From the NCBI GenBank assembly GCA_000727475.1, contig KL647310.1:1315324-1379323 (forward strand): a stretch of 64,000 nucleotides of DNA, in the 5' to 3' direction. The stretch is from Sarcocystis neurona. Its lineage: Eukaryota > Apicomplexa > Conoidasida > Eucoccidiorida > Sarcocystidae. Position numbers and translations under genes: made by a program. The notes beneath the pieces were generated by a model. The model made no database searches. It was not told where the DNA came from and saw only the letters and a list, made by a program, of their open reading frames with translations. This document shows, piece by piece, positions 44,921 to 56,400 of the stretch. Numbering within the stretch: the first letter of the stretch is position 1; each line of letters starts with the position of its first letter.

Positions 44921-46390
44921 TAAACGAAGCAGAATAGTGACGACGCCGTGTCCAGCAATGTAGTTACTCGCAGTACATCTGCGATTCAACCGTTGTCCAA
45001 GCGTCGCTGCGTAGGGCAGAGACGCCGGAAGAACGGGCGTGTCAATAACGGTGCACTCTGAGATGATCTCAGTCGACAGGAATCAGGGGCGGCAGGTAAG
45101 CTCACCCGCGGCATCGCATCCCGACGGTGGGGTGCATGGGCTGCACAGGTCGGTGCCGAACACAGAATACGGTGTCACCCTTCGCGACACCCACAAGAAG
45201 CCGCACACTCGAAAAGCCACTTCTAAGCGGTGTCTCTTTGCCTCCCTGGGTTAATCTCGTAACACCGTGCAGTACTGATTTGCGTCGCACTTCTGCGTAA
45301 CTTGCTGTGCCTAGCGTGTTCTGGAAAGGGCCGACTGCAGGAAGGTCATGGTGCGGTCCAGGCCAGCAGTGATTCATGCGTTGCTGGCGAAACTTAGTCT
45401 TATTTTGCAGCAGACAGAGGCTTGCCATCCGAAGGTATCTCCACCATTCGCAAGCCTTTAGAATGTTGCTGCGATATGGCGTACAGCCTAATGTTTTTTT
45501 ACCAGTAGAATTTTGTAGAGATATCTTCAAATAATACCGCATTAGATCGTTGCCATGTAGGAGTTCTGCGAAATGCCATCTGGGCGGCTGGCGTTAGAAT
45601 GGCCGGGCAGCATGTGAGTGCATTTATTCGAACCTGTGCCAATTTCAAGGTAGACTCCCTGTATTTTTCTGATTGTATCTGTACGTATACGTATGGGAGA
45701 AGAACACCCTCACTTTTGCGTCGACGGTAGCCCAGCGTACGCAGAACACTGTTGGAGGATTTCTGTGCAGGCGACTGACGGTGCAGCGCAGTGGTTTGTC
45801 GCGAGTATCTCAGACACGCAAAATGACACGAGCGTGCTAGAAGTTTTTCTCGCTAAACGCCCGTGGAAGATCCCGGATGGATTCACACGCGATCGGTATT
45901 TTTTTCGTGCTTCCCGTGAGGTGGTCTTCAAATTATTTGTTCCAACTTGCAAACAATGAGCACACGCTCCTCAAAACACAGATCTTCTAAAGCAATGTGT
46001 GGGCGGCGAACGATTTGCATGAGAAACTGCACTTTTCTACTGCTCTCCGAGCATATTATGGAGAGGACACTGTCGTGGACCAGACCGCACCCCTCAAATC
46101 GAACGAAAGCAGTGGTTCAACACAATGTAGACAGGAGTAAAGAGGGTTGCGTCCGTGGCTCGTCCGGCAATATGCTGGAAAGGCTGGAGGTTGACGGCGA
46201 GTACAGCCATACTCCACGTGTAGCGTACCACTCAGTAACAACCGACTCGAAGCTACTCTAACCGCAAAGTCGCTGCCGCACACGTCTGTAAACTGAAGCA
46301 GACCTTGTGAATACACTAGCATTTTTGAGCGTCCTAGTGAACTGTGCAACGCAGCTAGCTTGAACCGCGAGAACACTTCCAGTCTCTGCG
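44921..46390. other. Intergenic; one possible small ORF
   Basis: After the lipase stop the only frame of note is plus 45693-45959 (ATG start, 88 codons, MGEEHPHFCVDGSPAYAEHC...), with no signal, motif or splice context. A 146-codon minus-strand frame (45542-45102) starts at a genuine ATG but looks like chance translation. Nothing else is supported. Confidence 0.35.
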
Positions 46391-46548
46391 GTGACTCTGC
46401 TGTGCTCCCCCTGCGGCAGACACGACAGAGGAGATATGCATTACAGACAGCCTTCGCAAGCGCAACGCGCACCGCTGGAAAACGGAGGCTGTCTGTAATG
46501 CATATCTCCTCTGTCGTGTCTGCCGCGGCGGGAGCACAGGAGAGTCAC
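46391..46548. repeat. 63-bp near-perfect inverted repeat with 32-base loop
   Basis: The left arm 46391-46453 and right arm 46486-46548 are reverse complements with about three mismatches. The 39 inner base pairs (from gcggcagacacgacagagga through tatgcattacagacagcct) are perfect. The spacer is 46454-46485. A transcript would fold into a long hairpin. It lies 364 bp downstream of the stop of the minus-strand proline-rich gene, so it could fall in that gene's 3' region. No target-site duplication was evident. Confidence 0.9.
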
Positions 46549-46911
46549 TTCTACTAATTTCAAGGAGCCTAAGCACGCTGCAGTACAACTGCACAGCGCC
46601 GCGTGTCGCGCGTCCACATTTGTTTGACAGAATTATGAGTGTGACTAGTACGACCACAGGCAGCTTGCGCGGAACCTATCCGTTTCGTATTGACAAGCAT
46701 TGCAGCACTACAGCCGAGTAGACGTACAGAGTCTGTCGGTAGGCTCCGGTGTATGTAAGGGGGACCGCCTCTAAACGAGTTGCCACAACTGAGCAGGATG
46801 GAGCAGAAGTAAATCATTCACCGTCACAGGCTTCGTTGCCTTGCAGCGCTCCAAGAGCTTCATGAACAAGCCGCTGCTAGCAGCAGCTACTCTGGGTTAC
46901 GTGTTGTTTTT

Positions 46912-49900
46912 TTATGGGCGGGAGCAGGCCAGCCCAGCCTGCACGCAACTGTTACCTGTTTTCAACATCACTTCTCTAGGACAGAATGTGCCAGCCCATC
47001 CTGCACGCAACTGCTGACTCCTGTTTTCATCACAGTCGCTTAGAGGCATTGCTACCCCAGACAACTCTGATTCGCCACCGTGGCGCGCCCTCGAATCTTC
47101 ACTCTGATAGACCACTGTGTGACGGCAGCCATTATCATTCGTACTGCAGAAGTCGAAGGTACTAGTACGTCGACTGATGTGACGGCAAGTAGCGGTACTG
47201 CTTGAGTCAAAGCTTTTAGTGCCACGGTCGTTGACCGCACGGAAGGAATGTGGAGGAGCGTTGACATTCTGATGCACAACGGCGTGCTGTGCACTGCCCC
47301 GCCGGTATTCCGCGGGAGAAACGTCTTCGTTTGCGAGTCTGCCTGCGTTGTCACCTGCATGTGTATAACATCCGAGGCTCTCCTGATCGCGAGGGACAGC
47401 GCTGTCCGGCGCTTCAGCGCTCTCTGGAACCAGCTGGGACGACGCACCTCGGGTGGGGGGCGCAACAGCGCAGCGGGTACCATCAGAATTGTCACCAAAA
47501 GCGGATTTGGAGCACACCACCAGGTGGCCTGGGCGCGTAGTGTGATCCTGGTGCACTGTGTGGCCATCTAGACTTGCTTGGGACGGACGGCTCTCCAAGA
47601 AGTTACGGCAGCGACGCTCTGCAGGGCCGGAAGGGACTCTTGAATGAGAAGAGCACGTACTCGCGCGCTCCGTGGTACACCAGCCACCGCGTCGGCTGTA
47701 CGTATCAGCAGACAGCTCTCCTGTACCTTCCGTATCTCGTGAGACGCTTGTGCGTCGTGCTAGGCGTCTCCCCCGATAAGAAATGCATACAGGAGAAGAC
47801 GGGCGCGTAGACGTATTGCAGCCTCGTGACGGAAGACCGAGGCTAGTAGGGAGAGGAAGCAAGGGAACTGGAGCCTGCTGCCGTATTTCGACTGCTTTCG
47901 GCGGAGCTGCCACGTGCAGCTGTGCTTCCTCCTTTTGCAGTAGCTGGCTCTTTCGCTGCTGCGCCTTTATAAACATTTGTGATTGCTTTGTTCGACCACT
48001 GATATGACGCCTACTTGCATACTGTTGTCGACCCATGAGCTCGAAGGTGTAAAGCACAGCTCCGTGAGGGGTGACACGTTCACACTCGTATGAGGGCCAC
48101 GATGAACAGCTCGAAGGCATGAAGAGAGTGTTGCACTTTGCTTGGATATGATGCTCTTGAGCGCAGGCGCCGGAGAAAGCGCACGCATTAGCGATGTTCA
48201 GACGAGAAGCGTTGTCTGGGTCCAACAGCAGAGGTATGCAACCGTCTCGCTGCATCTGCGCGTTGTGGACGTAGTCTGTACGCCGGTCGTTGTCAACCCG
48301 CAGTAACCTTCTGCTCTTGATGTGTCTAGCGACAACTGCCGGAGAAGAGGCCCACGCTTCGCACTCTGGCATGGTCTTGACCTCTTCTGTCGTGTAGTTG
48401 TCTAAATCGGAGTCGGTCACGGTGCGGGAGGATTTAGAAATACGCTTTTCCAAGTGCTCATTTGCAGCGGCCTGTGGAGAGTCTGTGCGTTCAACGCCAG
48501 TCGGGGCAATCGAACCTCCGCGGTTCTTTGCGTATTGTCGTTCTTCATCTGAAACCTCCGGGGGGACTGCAGGGGCGTGGAGCTGCCTGCTCTCTCCTGA
48601 TTCCTCTTGTCTCAGCTTCTCCCTAAGCCGTCGCCGCACTTTATTTTGTTTGCGGCGGCGATACCTTGCTCCTCCACTTCCCGCGTACCGTGGGGACTGG
48701 GCGTTGGAAGGAACAGCAGGACACTGCTGCAAAGCTTGTTCACAGTATATGGATTCGCATTCGGCTTTTCCTTGACTACTCTGCGTCTTAGGGTTATACG
48801 TCCAGTCACCCCGGGCCTGCTCGCCTTGTGTAAGCATAGCGCGGCAGTGTGTCTGCTGCTCGCCTGCAAGCAGCAAAGAAGGCAACAGTTGTTCGGCTGA
48901 ATTATCTGTCAGAACCAAGGGAGTCAGTGGGGACGGTGGTAGGTGAGAGAGAGTAGCAGTACACGGCGAGGGCTTCAAGAATCGCTCAGGAGATCTCAGC
49001 TTCTGTGGAGTGACAGGACGCGGTGCTGTTCCCTGCATGCAGGGAACACTCCACGGCGAAATGGGTTGCATTTTCCCGGGGCGAACCTTTGCTCTCAGTA
49101 GAGTCTCGCTCTCACCTGCTCTGCCGCAAGGGAGTTCACCCACCATCCTCGGCTGAGAGACGGAGGCCCATCCGGGAACGCTCCTCTTGTCGGCTTCGGC
49201 TGTCTCCGTAGGTGGCGAAAGAACCGTAATTCGCGTAAGACCAGAATGTGTGCTCGCTGTCAATGCAAAGGAAGACACGCTGCTTCGGAAGATAGACGGT
49301 TTCGTTCCGGTATCAGCTCCTGGATGGCCGACGGAATTATTTCCGTGCGTAACGCCTAGTGCGTCTACGTCCCTTCGTATACCGTGCGCCAGGTCAGTGC
49401 CTTGTTCTGGCGCGTGCTTAGCCTGACTCTCTGAAGAATGCAGGGAGCATCTTCGGGTTCCCTTGTCGTCGATGTCAACGCGCTCCAAGGCCTCTTTGGA
49501 GCAACTTTCCGCACACTCCTGAGTCTCGCGCGGACCGTCTGAAAACGATTGGTCGGGGAGGAAGAAGCTCGTTTTTCTTCCTTTCCTGTTGCCTCCCCTA
49601 ATGCCGGGCAGTTCATCAATATCATACTGAGGCTCAGCTGTGTCATGCCACAAAGGAAACACAGCGTTCCAGTCCCCTGCGCCGGTTTCGTAATCCCCCT
49701 GCGTCGAAGACGAAGAGGAACCAGAAGATGAAGAGGACGCAATCGAGTAGCATGGCTTGACTGACGATTCGCCGGTCCACCATCTGTTGGAAGAGAGACG
49801 CTCTGAAGACCGCAAGTTAGTTTCTGCTTCGAGTAAAGACGATCCTGCTTGTGCAGCACGAAGAGTGTAAGCAGTCTGCCCGCAGCTGACAGCACCACTG

Positions 49901-51249
49901 ACAAGGAAAGACTGCTCCTCTTTATCGGCAACTTTCCCCTCCAGGGAAGCGTGTGGCGTCAAACTCGTACGAGCAGGCGAGCAAATCCTTCCGCCACCTC
50001 TCAGAGAACTCGGAACGACGCACTGTGTGCCCGGACCACGGACGCTTTCCTCGGGCAAGGATACAGGAGGAGGAGGAATTTGCGGCGGCTCCAGCTGTTG
50101 GCTGTCAGAAGCGGATACGCTACTATTACAGGAGGGCTTCCGATGCCTTGGTCCGTGACTCGTTGCGAGCAAGTGCGGCTCCGTCGTACACTTAAGCGAC
50201 AAAAATTGGCTCAGTGGCTGCTGTAGAGCGAGTTTACAGCATTTCTCCTTCATGGCTTTGTAACAAAGTAAGTGTGTAGATGCGCGATCCCGTCTGCCTT
50301 TCCATTCAGGTGAGCTCGGTTGGGGCGCCTGGCTGTCTTCTTGATGAAGAAAGTGAAGCGAGGCAGGATCAGTTCGTTTCAACTTGTGACTTGTCAATGA
50401 ATCACCCGTGTGACTTGGCTGGTTAAGTTTCACACGTAAAGAATTCTCCACCGTATGCGTCGCGTCCCACCCACAACGAAAACGTTGCTTGAGCTCAGGC
50501 TCTGGCCTTCCGTCGCCACCAACATGACATCGCTCAGAGTCACCGTCTTCAGCATTATTACACTGTGAGTTACAGTTGATCTCCTCGTGCAAGCTCTTTG
50601 TTGAAAGAGCGCTACGACCACTCTTGGGGCTACGATTCTGTGGACAACCACAATCGGGATACTGTGGGCGCGGGAGACCGGCTTCTTCACCGCCAAAACC
50701 CCTCTGATTGTGTGCCCGTAGGCGGCTCCTCTGAAATTCAGGTCTTACCCTCAACTGTCGTGGACAGCAGGGAGGCGGCAGGACGAGCACAGTGCCGGTG
50801 TTTCTAATGGATTCCTGATGTGCGGGAGAGTGCGCATCCGAAGAGAACCGGGGGGGTTCTAGCGGAACCAGGAGCGGAGGTTGGGTCTGAATGTGCTGAG
50901 ACTGCTTGAGGTTGAACTGCGCCGGACTTTCAGGTGGTGGAGGCGGAGGTGCGTTTGAGCTTGTTTGGAAGGGGACCGACGGTGGCGGAATGGGGACAAA
51001 TCCTCCTCCGGCTAAGCTGGCGCCCAAGGGAAGCGTAGAAAAGCTGCTTCTGCCGGCTCTGTTCCGAAGCACTGCAGTGGCTTTTGAAGCACTGGCATGA
51101 GGGAGAGCAGATGCATCTGCCGAACAATCTCGCGGAAGAAGAGGAAGGGAGGACGGTGGAGGAGGGGGCTGAGGTATATTCTTGTGCGCAGGAGGTGGAA
51201 GAAGAGGCGGCTGGGGGGGCCCCTGACTTCGTGGAGCAGACAGTATCAT
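46912..51249 (-). CDS. Very large proline/serine-rich low-complexity protein, unrecognised
   Basis: From the ATG at 51249 (minus) the frame encodes 1445 residues in one exon; upstream of this ATG the frame is open only to a GTG at 51282. Residues 1-110 are proline-rich (PPPPPSSLPLLPRD; NAPPPPPPESPAQF). Most of the rest is polar, Ser/Glu/Arg/Gln-rich and probably disordered. Basic patches such as RYRRRKQNKVRRRLREKLRQ (around residue 870) could be nuclear-localisation or nucleic-acid-binding segments. No hydrophobic segment or catalytic motif was found. The C-terminus carries a degenerate internal repeat (QQLRAGWAGTFC / NSCVQAGLACSRP). Poly-proline stretches could bind SH3, WW or profilin. The long uninterrupted frame is the main support. 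Confidence 0.75.
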   Translation of the reverse strand: MILSAPRSQGPPQPPLLPPPAHKNIPQPPPPPSSLPLLPRDCSADASALPHASASKATAVLRNRAGRSSFSTLPLGASLAGGGFVPIPPPSVPFQTSSNAPPPPPPESPAQFNLKQSQHIQTQPPLLVPLEPPRFSSDAHSPAHQESIRNTGTVLVLPPPCCPRQLRVRPEFQRSRLRAHNQRGFGGEEAGLPRPQYPDCGCPQNRSPKSGRSALSTKSLHEEINCNSQCNNAEDGDSERCHVGGDGRPEPELKQRFRCGWDATHTVENSLRVKLNQPSHTGDSLTSHKLKRTDPASLHFLHQEDSQAPQPSSPEWKGRRDRASTHLLCYKAMKEKCCKLALQQPLSQFLSLKCTTEPHLLATSHGPRHRKPSCNSSVSASDSQQLEPPQIPPPPVSLPEESVRGPGTQCVVPSSLRGGGRICSPARTSLTPHASLEGKVADKEEQSFLVSGAVSCGQTAYTLRAAQAGSSLLEAETNLRSSERLSSNRWWTGESSVKPCYSIASSSSSGSSSSSTQGDYETGAGDWNAVFPLWHDTAEPQYDIDELPGIRGGNRKGRKTSFFLPDQSFSDGPRETQECAESCSKEALERVDIDDKGTRRCSLHSSESQAKHAPEQGTDLAHGIRRDVDALGVTHGNNSVGHPGADTGTKPSIFRSSVSSFALTASTHSGLTRITVLSPPTETAEADKRSVPGWASVSQPRMVGELPCGRAGESETLLRAKVRPGKMQPISPWSVPCMQGTAPRPVTPQKLRSPERFLKPSPCTATLSHLPPSPLTPLVLTDNSAEQLLPSLLLAGEQQTHCRAMLTQGEQARGDWTYNPKTQSSQGKAECESIYCEQALQQCPAVPSNAQSPRYAGSGGARYRRRKQNKVRRRLREKLRQEESGESRQLHAPAVPPEVSDEERQYAKNRGGSIAPTGVERTDSPQAAANEHLEKRISKSSRTVTDSDLDNYTTEEVKTMPECEAWASSPAVVARHIKSRRLLRVDNDRRTDYVHNAQMQRDGCIPLLLDPDNASRLNIANACAFSGACAQEHHIQAKCNTLFMPSSCSSWPSYECERVTPHGAVLYTFELMGRQQYASRRHISGRTKQSQMFIKAQQRKSQLLQKEEAQLHVAAPPKAVEIRQQAPVPLLPLPTSLGLPSRGCNTSTRPSSPVCISYRGRRLARRTSVSRDTEGTGELSADTYSRRGGWCTTERASTCSSHSRVPSGPAERRCRNFLESRPSQASLDGHTVHQDHTTRPGHLVVCSKSAFGDNSDGTRCAVAPPTRGASSQLVPESAEAPDSAVPRDQESLGCYTHAGDNAGRLANEDVSPAEYRRGSAQHAVVHQNVNAPPHSFRAVNDRGTKSFDSSSTATCRHISRRTSTFDFCSTNDNGCRHTVVYQSEDSRARHGGESELSGVAMPLSDCDENRSQQLRAGWAGTFCPREVMLKTGNSCVQAGLACSRP

Positions 51250-52675
51250 TTTTTTTGACAGTATGATTGAATCAGCGAGCACTGTGCGCCCGATAGGGTG
51301 CTCCTACAAAGGTAGGCTCGTTCGTATGCAAGATCAGGCTCTTCACTCCTGGCACGGAGTGCTGTTCCTGACGTTGAAAATGAGGCAACCACAGAAAACT
51401 GCTATGCCGATTCAGCTCTGTTGAAGGAAGAACAGACAACCGTCAAAGCCAGGCCCTCGTGTCGTTCTTGCTGCACCGGAATAGCTGCTCAAGACCACTC
51501 GACATGCCGAAGAAGCCGTTTCAGGTGCAGTACGAGTATGGACCATTTTTTCCCCCACAAGTGACGCTTGTCTGTTACTCCCTGGGGAACAAGAGGAGTC
51601 CTTTCCGATGCATCCGAAGAGCGTTATACGTCAATAGAACGGGTATATGTAGGGACCCTGGATGAGGGTCGTTCATGGTTTGGCCTCTCTACTCTACGGT
51701 GCTTTGTGTAGGGTGAGGAGTGTCGGTGGAACCCTGCGATGCAGGCCCGCCGCATTTGGGATCGCGTTTGTTGTAAGTGGTAGCGGAGCCTTGTTCTTAC
51801 AATAAGAGCACTGTTTACGCGAAGAGCAAGGTGGGGCACAATAAAAATAGAGCTGTCTCCGCTGACCACGTTCCGCAGTGTCACTTCTCGGATGAATCTT
51901 CTGCACGCTTCAGTTCACCACTGGCGAAACTAAAGACACGTGGACTTTCAAGGAGGCACCACCGCCCCGCCGCAGTATAGAAAAGCAGGTTAGTGACGAG
52001 CTCTACGTGTGCAAGAGTTTCTCTGTCTTGACTGCCGCATTCATAGGAGGACGGCTTCTGTGTGGTAGCGTCCACCGAGTAGTGTGCACCAATCGATGTT
52101 ACCCCTGCCTGCGTTGGGACGCGAGCATGGCACAGCAGAGTTGCGTCGTGGCCAGCTGCGGCAACACAAATAGACATCTCAGCTGTTCAATAACAGCAGC
52201 CCCCAGCTGAAAGTGTCTACGCACTTCATGAGGCTTAAGACCTACGCGCATATATGGAAGTGTAGACACTTCACTTGTCTTAAACCTTCGTTGCAAGCCT
52301 TCACATAAACGCACACGACCGGCAAGCATCTAGAAAGTCAGTACGTCTGCACCATATTTGCACCGCGTAACCACACATCGAGAGAGCGGCAGCGTAGAGG
52401 GACAGCTAGTGGTGCGGCTTTGTTCCGGCGGTCAAAGCTCAACTGCCGTCACAGATTCAAGGCAAAATGTGGTCAAACTTGGACAACAAAAAGACAAGGT
52501 GACAACGCACAGAGACAAGTCCGGCACGCCTTCGTAGTGATCAGTCAAGAAGCACGAATTACCTGTGTTGGGGGACACAAATTTCGAACGAGAAAACTGT
52601 GTAGAACTCCTTCTGAATAGGTAGATACAGAGGCGTAGGAATAGCAGCCGTGCCGCCCCTGGTAGTCGCCAACTC
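51250..52675. other. Probable divergent promoter region; no gene called
   Basis: This interval separates the start of the minus-strand proline-rich gene from the ATG at 52676 on the plus strand. A short plus-strand frame from 51504 (MPKKPFQVQYEYGPFFPPQ, then a possible donor cccacaa|gtgacg) could be a first exon of an upstream gene. No partner was found. The rest shows only short frames. Confidence 0.35.
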
Positions 52676-53468
52676 ATGGCGGCAAATGACAAGGTGTCTT
52701 TGAGGTCGGGAGAACTGACAGCACTGCAAGTTGCTGTTTTAGAAAAGAACTACACAAGCCACACTGTGCAGGCTTTGACAGTCTTCTCGACAAGCTCTGT
52801 GATAGCAGTAACAGGCGCAGTTTACCCTGTGTACGGTGCACGGTGACTGGACGAAGGACATGTGACTGACGGACGGCGGGATAGCTCGTCGGCACAGGAG
52901 GGCGGTGTCCTCGCCGGATGCCAGTAGCTTGCTGACGAAACGCTGGAAGTGGCGAATGGAAAAAGGGAAGCACTTCCCGGATAGCTGTGTCAATCCTTTA
53001 AAAAAATGCAATTCTGTAGAAAAGGGCACCCCGTGCAGCAAACAGAGCACCTTTAGAACGCCACGAACAATACAGAGCACGAAAACTTCGCCGGTGGGGC
53101 CCGCGGGGAGGGCCGGCCATCAGGTGTGCACACTGCAGCCGCTTTCTACGCTCGGACAGTGGCTGTCCTGTGACACCTCAGAAAGAAATGTATGCGCCAC
53201 AACTATAAGATCCGCGCCTGCTACACCAGAAACGCAAGAGCATGTCCAGCTTACTGGACGTGACACACCTGTAGGCGCACGCGCGGTGAAGGGTGCGTTA
53301 GGTTGTGTGTACTTCGTTCAGCTGTGCCGGGCGGCGTGGAGGGTCTCTGCTACTCAACAAGAAGACAGCCATGTTCCTCTCCGCTCCTGCAGATGTCACA
53401 GCCTGTGGACTGCGGTGGGCCTAAGTTGCGAGCACTTCTTGAAAAGTAGTGCAGTTTTATGTTGGTGA
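52676..53468 (+). CDS. Unrecognised two-exon (or longer) protein
   Basis: Exon 1 starts at an ATG in good context (ctcATGgcg) at 52676 and ends at 52842 (tgcacg|gtgact, phase 2). Exon 2 starts at 52898 after gtcggcacag in the matching phase; the intron is 55 nt. The joined product begins MAANDKVSLRSGELTALQVA and continues through a basic, Ser/Thr-rich region (RWKWRMEKGKHF; STFRTPRTIQSTKTSPVGPA) to a stop at 53468. Exon 2 might instead be spliced out earlier, for example at 53122 (catcag|gtgtgc). No family was recognised. Minus-strand frames of 99 and 113 codons overlap but lack motifs. Confidence 0.4.
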
Positions 53469-56400
53469 TGCTGCTGAATGTTGAGTATCCGTGAGCGAAC
53501 TGAAACTTCCTACCAAACAAAACAGCTTCAAAGCGTCTGATGCAATTGGGCGCACCGATCTTTCCGTAGCGGTCACAGTGTGAATTTGTGACTTGTTACG
53601 AAACACGTAGAAAGAAGAACGCGGCTGCGCATGCATATTTGTGCAACTTCCAGTAGTGTAAACCATAGAGCAGAAGATCCGTCACGGCGGGAAAGGGGGT
53701 TTTGCATGTGGTTCTTGTGTATCTGTCTCGTCGAGGAGTTCAGGCGAGTCAAGCAGGTAAATTTGGAAGCGAGAGGCTCAGAAGCGTGAGTATCCTGCGC
53801 ACAGCGATAGCTAGTCTGCTCCTCCAGTGCACAACAGGAGCAGCACGCGAGAAGGTGTCTGGGACTCTGTTTCCTGTTTCCTTAGGCGAATTGTAAACTA
53901 GAATAATTCACAAATACTTGTATACTTGCTCACCATGTATTGGTACACGCTAGGCGCACGCGGGCGCACAAAGACGCCGTAACGCGATTGGTGTGGACAC
54001 TCGACCTCGAGTCCTTCCCAGGTGAACGAATACAACCTGTGGCGCGGAGATTCGTCCCAACATGCAGCAAACTGCCTGTCGTCGAGGGCAATCCCCAGGC
54101 AGCTCCAACGGCAATATCACCCACCTGCGTAGAGATTTTTTTTAGGCAGCCGAAGGATCCCTGTGACACACCTACGAAGCGATGACTACAGCGTCGGTTC
54201 TAACTCAGTGTGGTGAGGGCAACACAACTTCGGTAATCCTGTGCCGCGTAGGACGCAAACATAGGCTGGAGAGGACGTTTGCACACACGGGGCATGTGTC
54301 ACACTAGTGTGCGTCTGCTCAGGGGTATCACAAGTGGGCCGCACAAGAGCGGTAAAGGCTGACGACGAGCGTAATACTCGTCATGTTTTGCGGCGTCCCG
54401 ACGCGACTAACTGTTGGCACGACCTCTCTAATTTAGCTTCAGCGGCACGAATAGAGCAAGGCTGTCACCATACTCCACCCGCTCTTCCTACCCGAAGCGA
54501 AGAACCTGTCTCGATGGTATTCGCACTCCAGCCGATTCGGTTCTCCTGTCGACGCCTGTGACAACGACCACATGCTCTCAGAGAGATGCCGATCTAACAC
54601 TCCCAGTAAAGTAGTTCCCTAGATGATGCGACATGCGATTGCTACAGCTCTTCCACACGCTGTGCAAGTTCAAAAAGCAGGTGGCGCACGTGAGAACCTA
54701 TTGTTTTTTTACGTTCCCATTTCACTTCAGCGGCCGTGTGCTTCCCATCACATTTGTCACCGGACCGCGTACCAGTGCGAGTACACATATGTATCTATGT
54801 GTTCAACTGCGCACGCACACATGTTGCAGTATGTTTGAAGACTACAGCCACGCGCAGTAAACTCAAGCGACCGTGCCCTCGTGCGTTGGTCCTTAATCCT
54901 GATTACTCACACGCGCGATCGCGAGAAGGTCGTGAACGACCGGGTAACCAGCTAGCTCCTGACTGCCCCTATTTTTGACGAAAGTGAAGTGTCTGCGGGA
55001 CGGCGTCGTATGGAGAGGAACGCCCTGTGACGTATTATCAGGGGAGAACCGCGCTCGACAGACTCGGCGCAGCATCAGCTCCATGACGACGTACGTTACT
55101 ACAAGCATCCGCGTTGGTCTCAACCCAGGCAAAAATGGATGTGCACGTACTGCACCACACTGTCGGAATACCGGGAGGATGTGGCTTGGAGATTGGTGCC
55201 TATTCTGCATGAAGAAGAGCGAAGTTCCGCCAATTTGCGAAGTGGCCACTGCTTCTGCTTGCAATGAGACATCTGTCTTTGTTCTTGATTAAAGTGTTCC
55301 TCTGGGATGCCAGCGGCTTCCGCCGTTGTTTGATCTCTAGGCTCGCCCTTTCTATATTGCACGCTTTATAGTCGCTGGTGTTTCGTGATAAGAGGCTGTC
55401 TGCGAGGCGTGGAAGCCAGAAGTCTACGTACTATTGAATGACATTGACGCAGTTCATCCTTTCCACCTCATTGAAGAGGGAGCTTCTTATTTGTTTCACG
55501 TAAGACTAAGGCACCTGCTGGACTGTTTCAGCAAACTCAACGGTTGCTACTTGCCAGCTGCGTGTATCTCTCGTCTAGTAGCCCTCCACAAACGAGACGC
55601 CGTCACCCTACGTATAAACCGGCTACATGGCGTTGGAAATTTGTGCATACTTACCTTAGATTCATATAATGGGCGGCTCCTGCATGAATACTGGGCAACC
55701 GATGCCGTACTCCAGGTTGACGTGCTCAAAATGTCAAGGATTTCACCGAACAGTGGTGGTCCACTACGTAGTCCTTGTGTACCGCACTATGTAGTGCGCA
55801 GCTTGAGCGCGCCTACGCCCGCACGATGTAATAGCAGGTTTTCAGTACGGCGTGCGTAAAATGTCAAGAAATTCTAGGGAACAGACCGTGGTGCTTCGCC
55901 ACGTCGTCCTTGCGTCCTTGCGTACCACATTGTGAAGCCCGGATAGATACTCAGCATGAGAGCGTGTACGCCCGCATGATGTAATAGCAGATTCTCCTGT
56001 TGGTGCGCGGTACTACCGCTCAAAGTAAGTAGACAAGCTGCATGCAGTTCCTGTTGGCGTCTTCGTCTCTCTAACGTGTAACGGAGCATAGGCCGTGGGC
56101 TCGACCAGGCTGTTTTGTGCGCTGCATGGTCATGGTCGATGTTTGGCACAATGTTGTACATGTGTTATATTTGAACAGTAACATTGTGTTTGACACAATT
56201 TTATGTTCCACTTTATTCGCCCCCCACAGCTCGTGCGAAAACAATTCATCTGCGTACGCTTTTACGTAAATTTATCTACGTTTTACACGCCTACACTGGA
56301 AATACAGTGAAACAGGAGCGCGCAGAAGTACATCCGTAATGAGCAGAATCGCACGAGTTGTTCCACGCACGGAGCACCCAGCATATCAGACGTGAACGTG

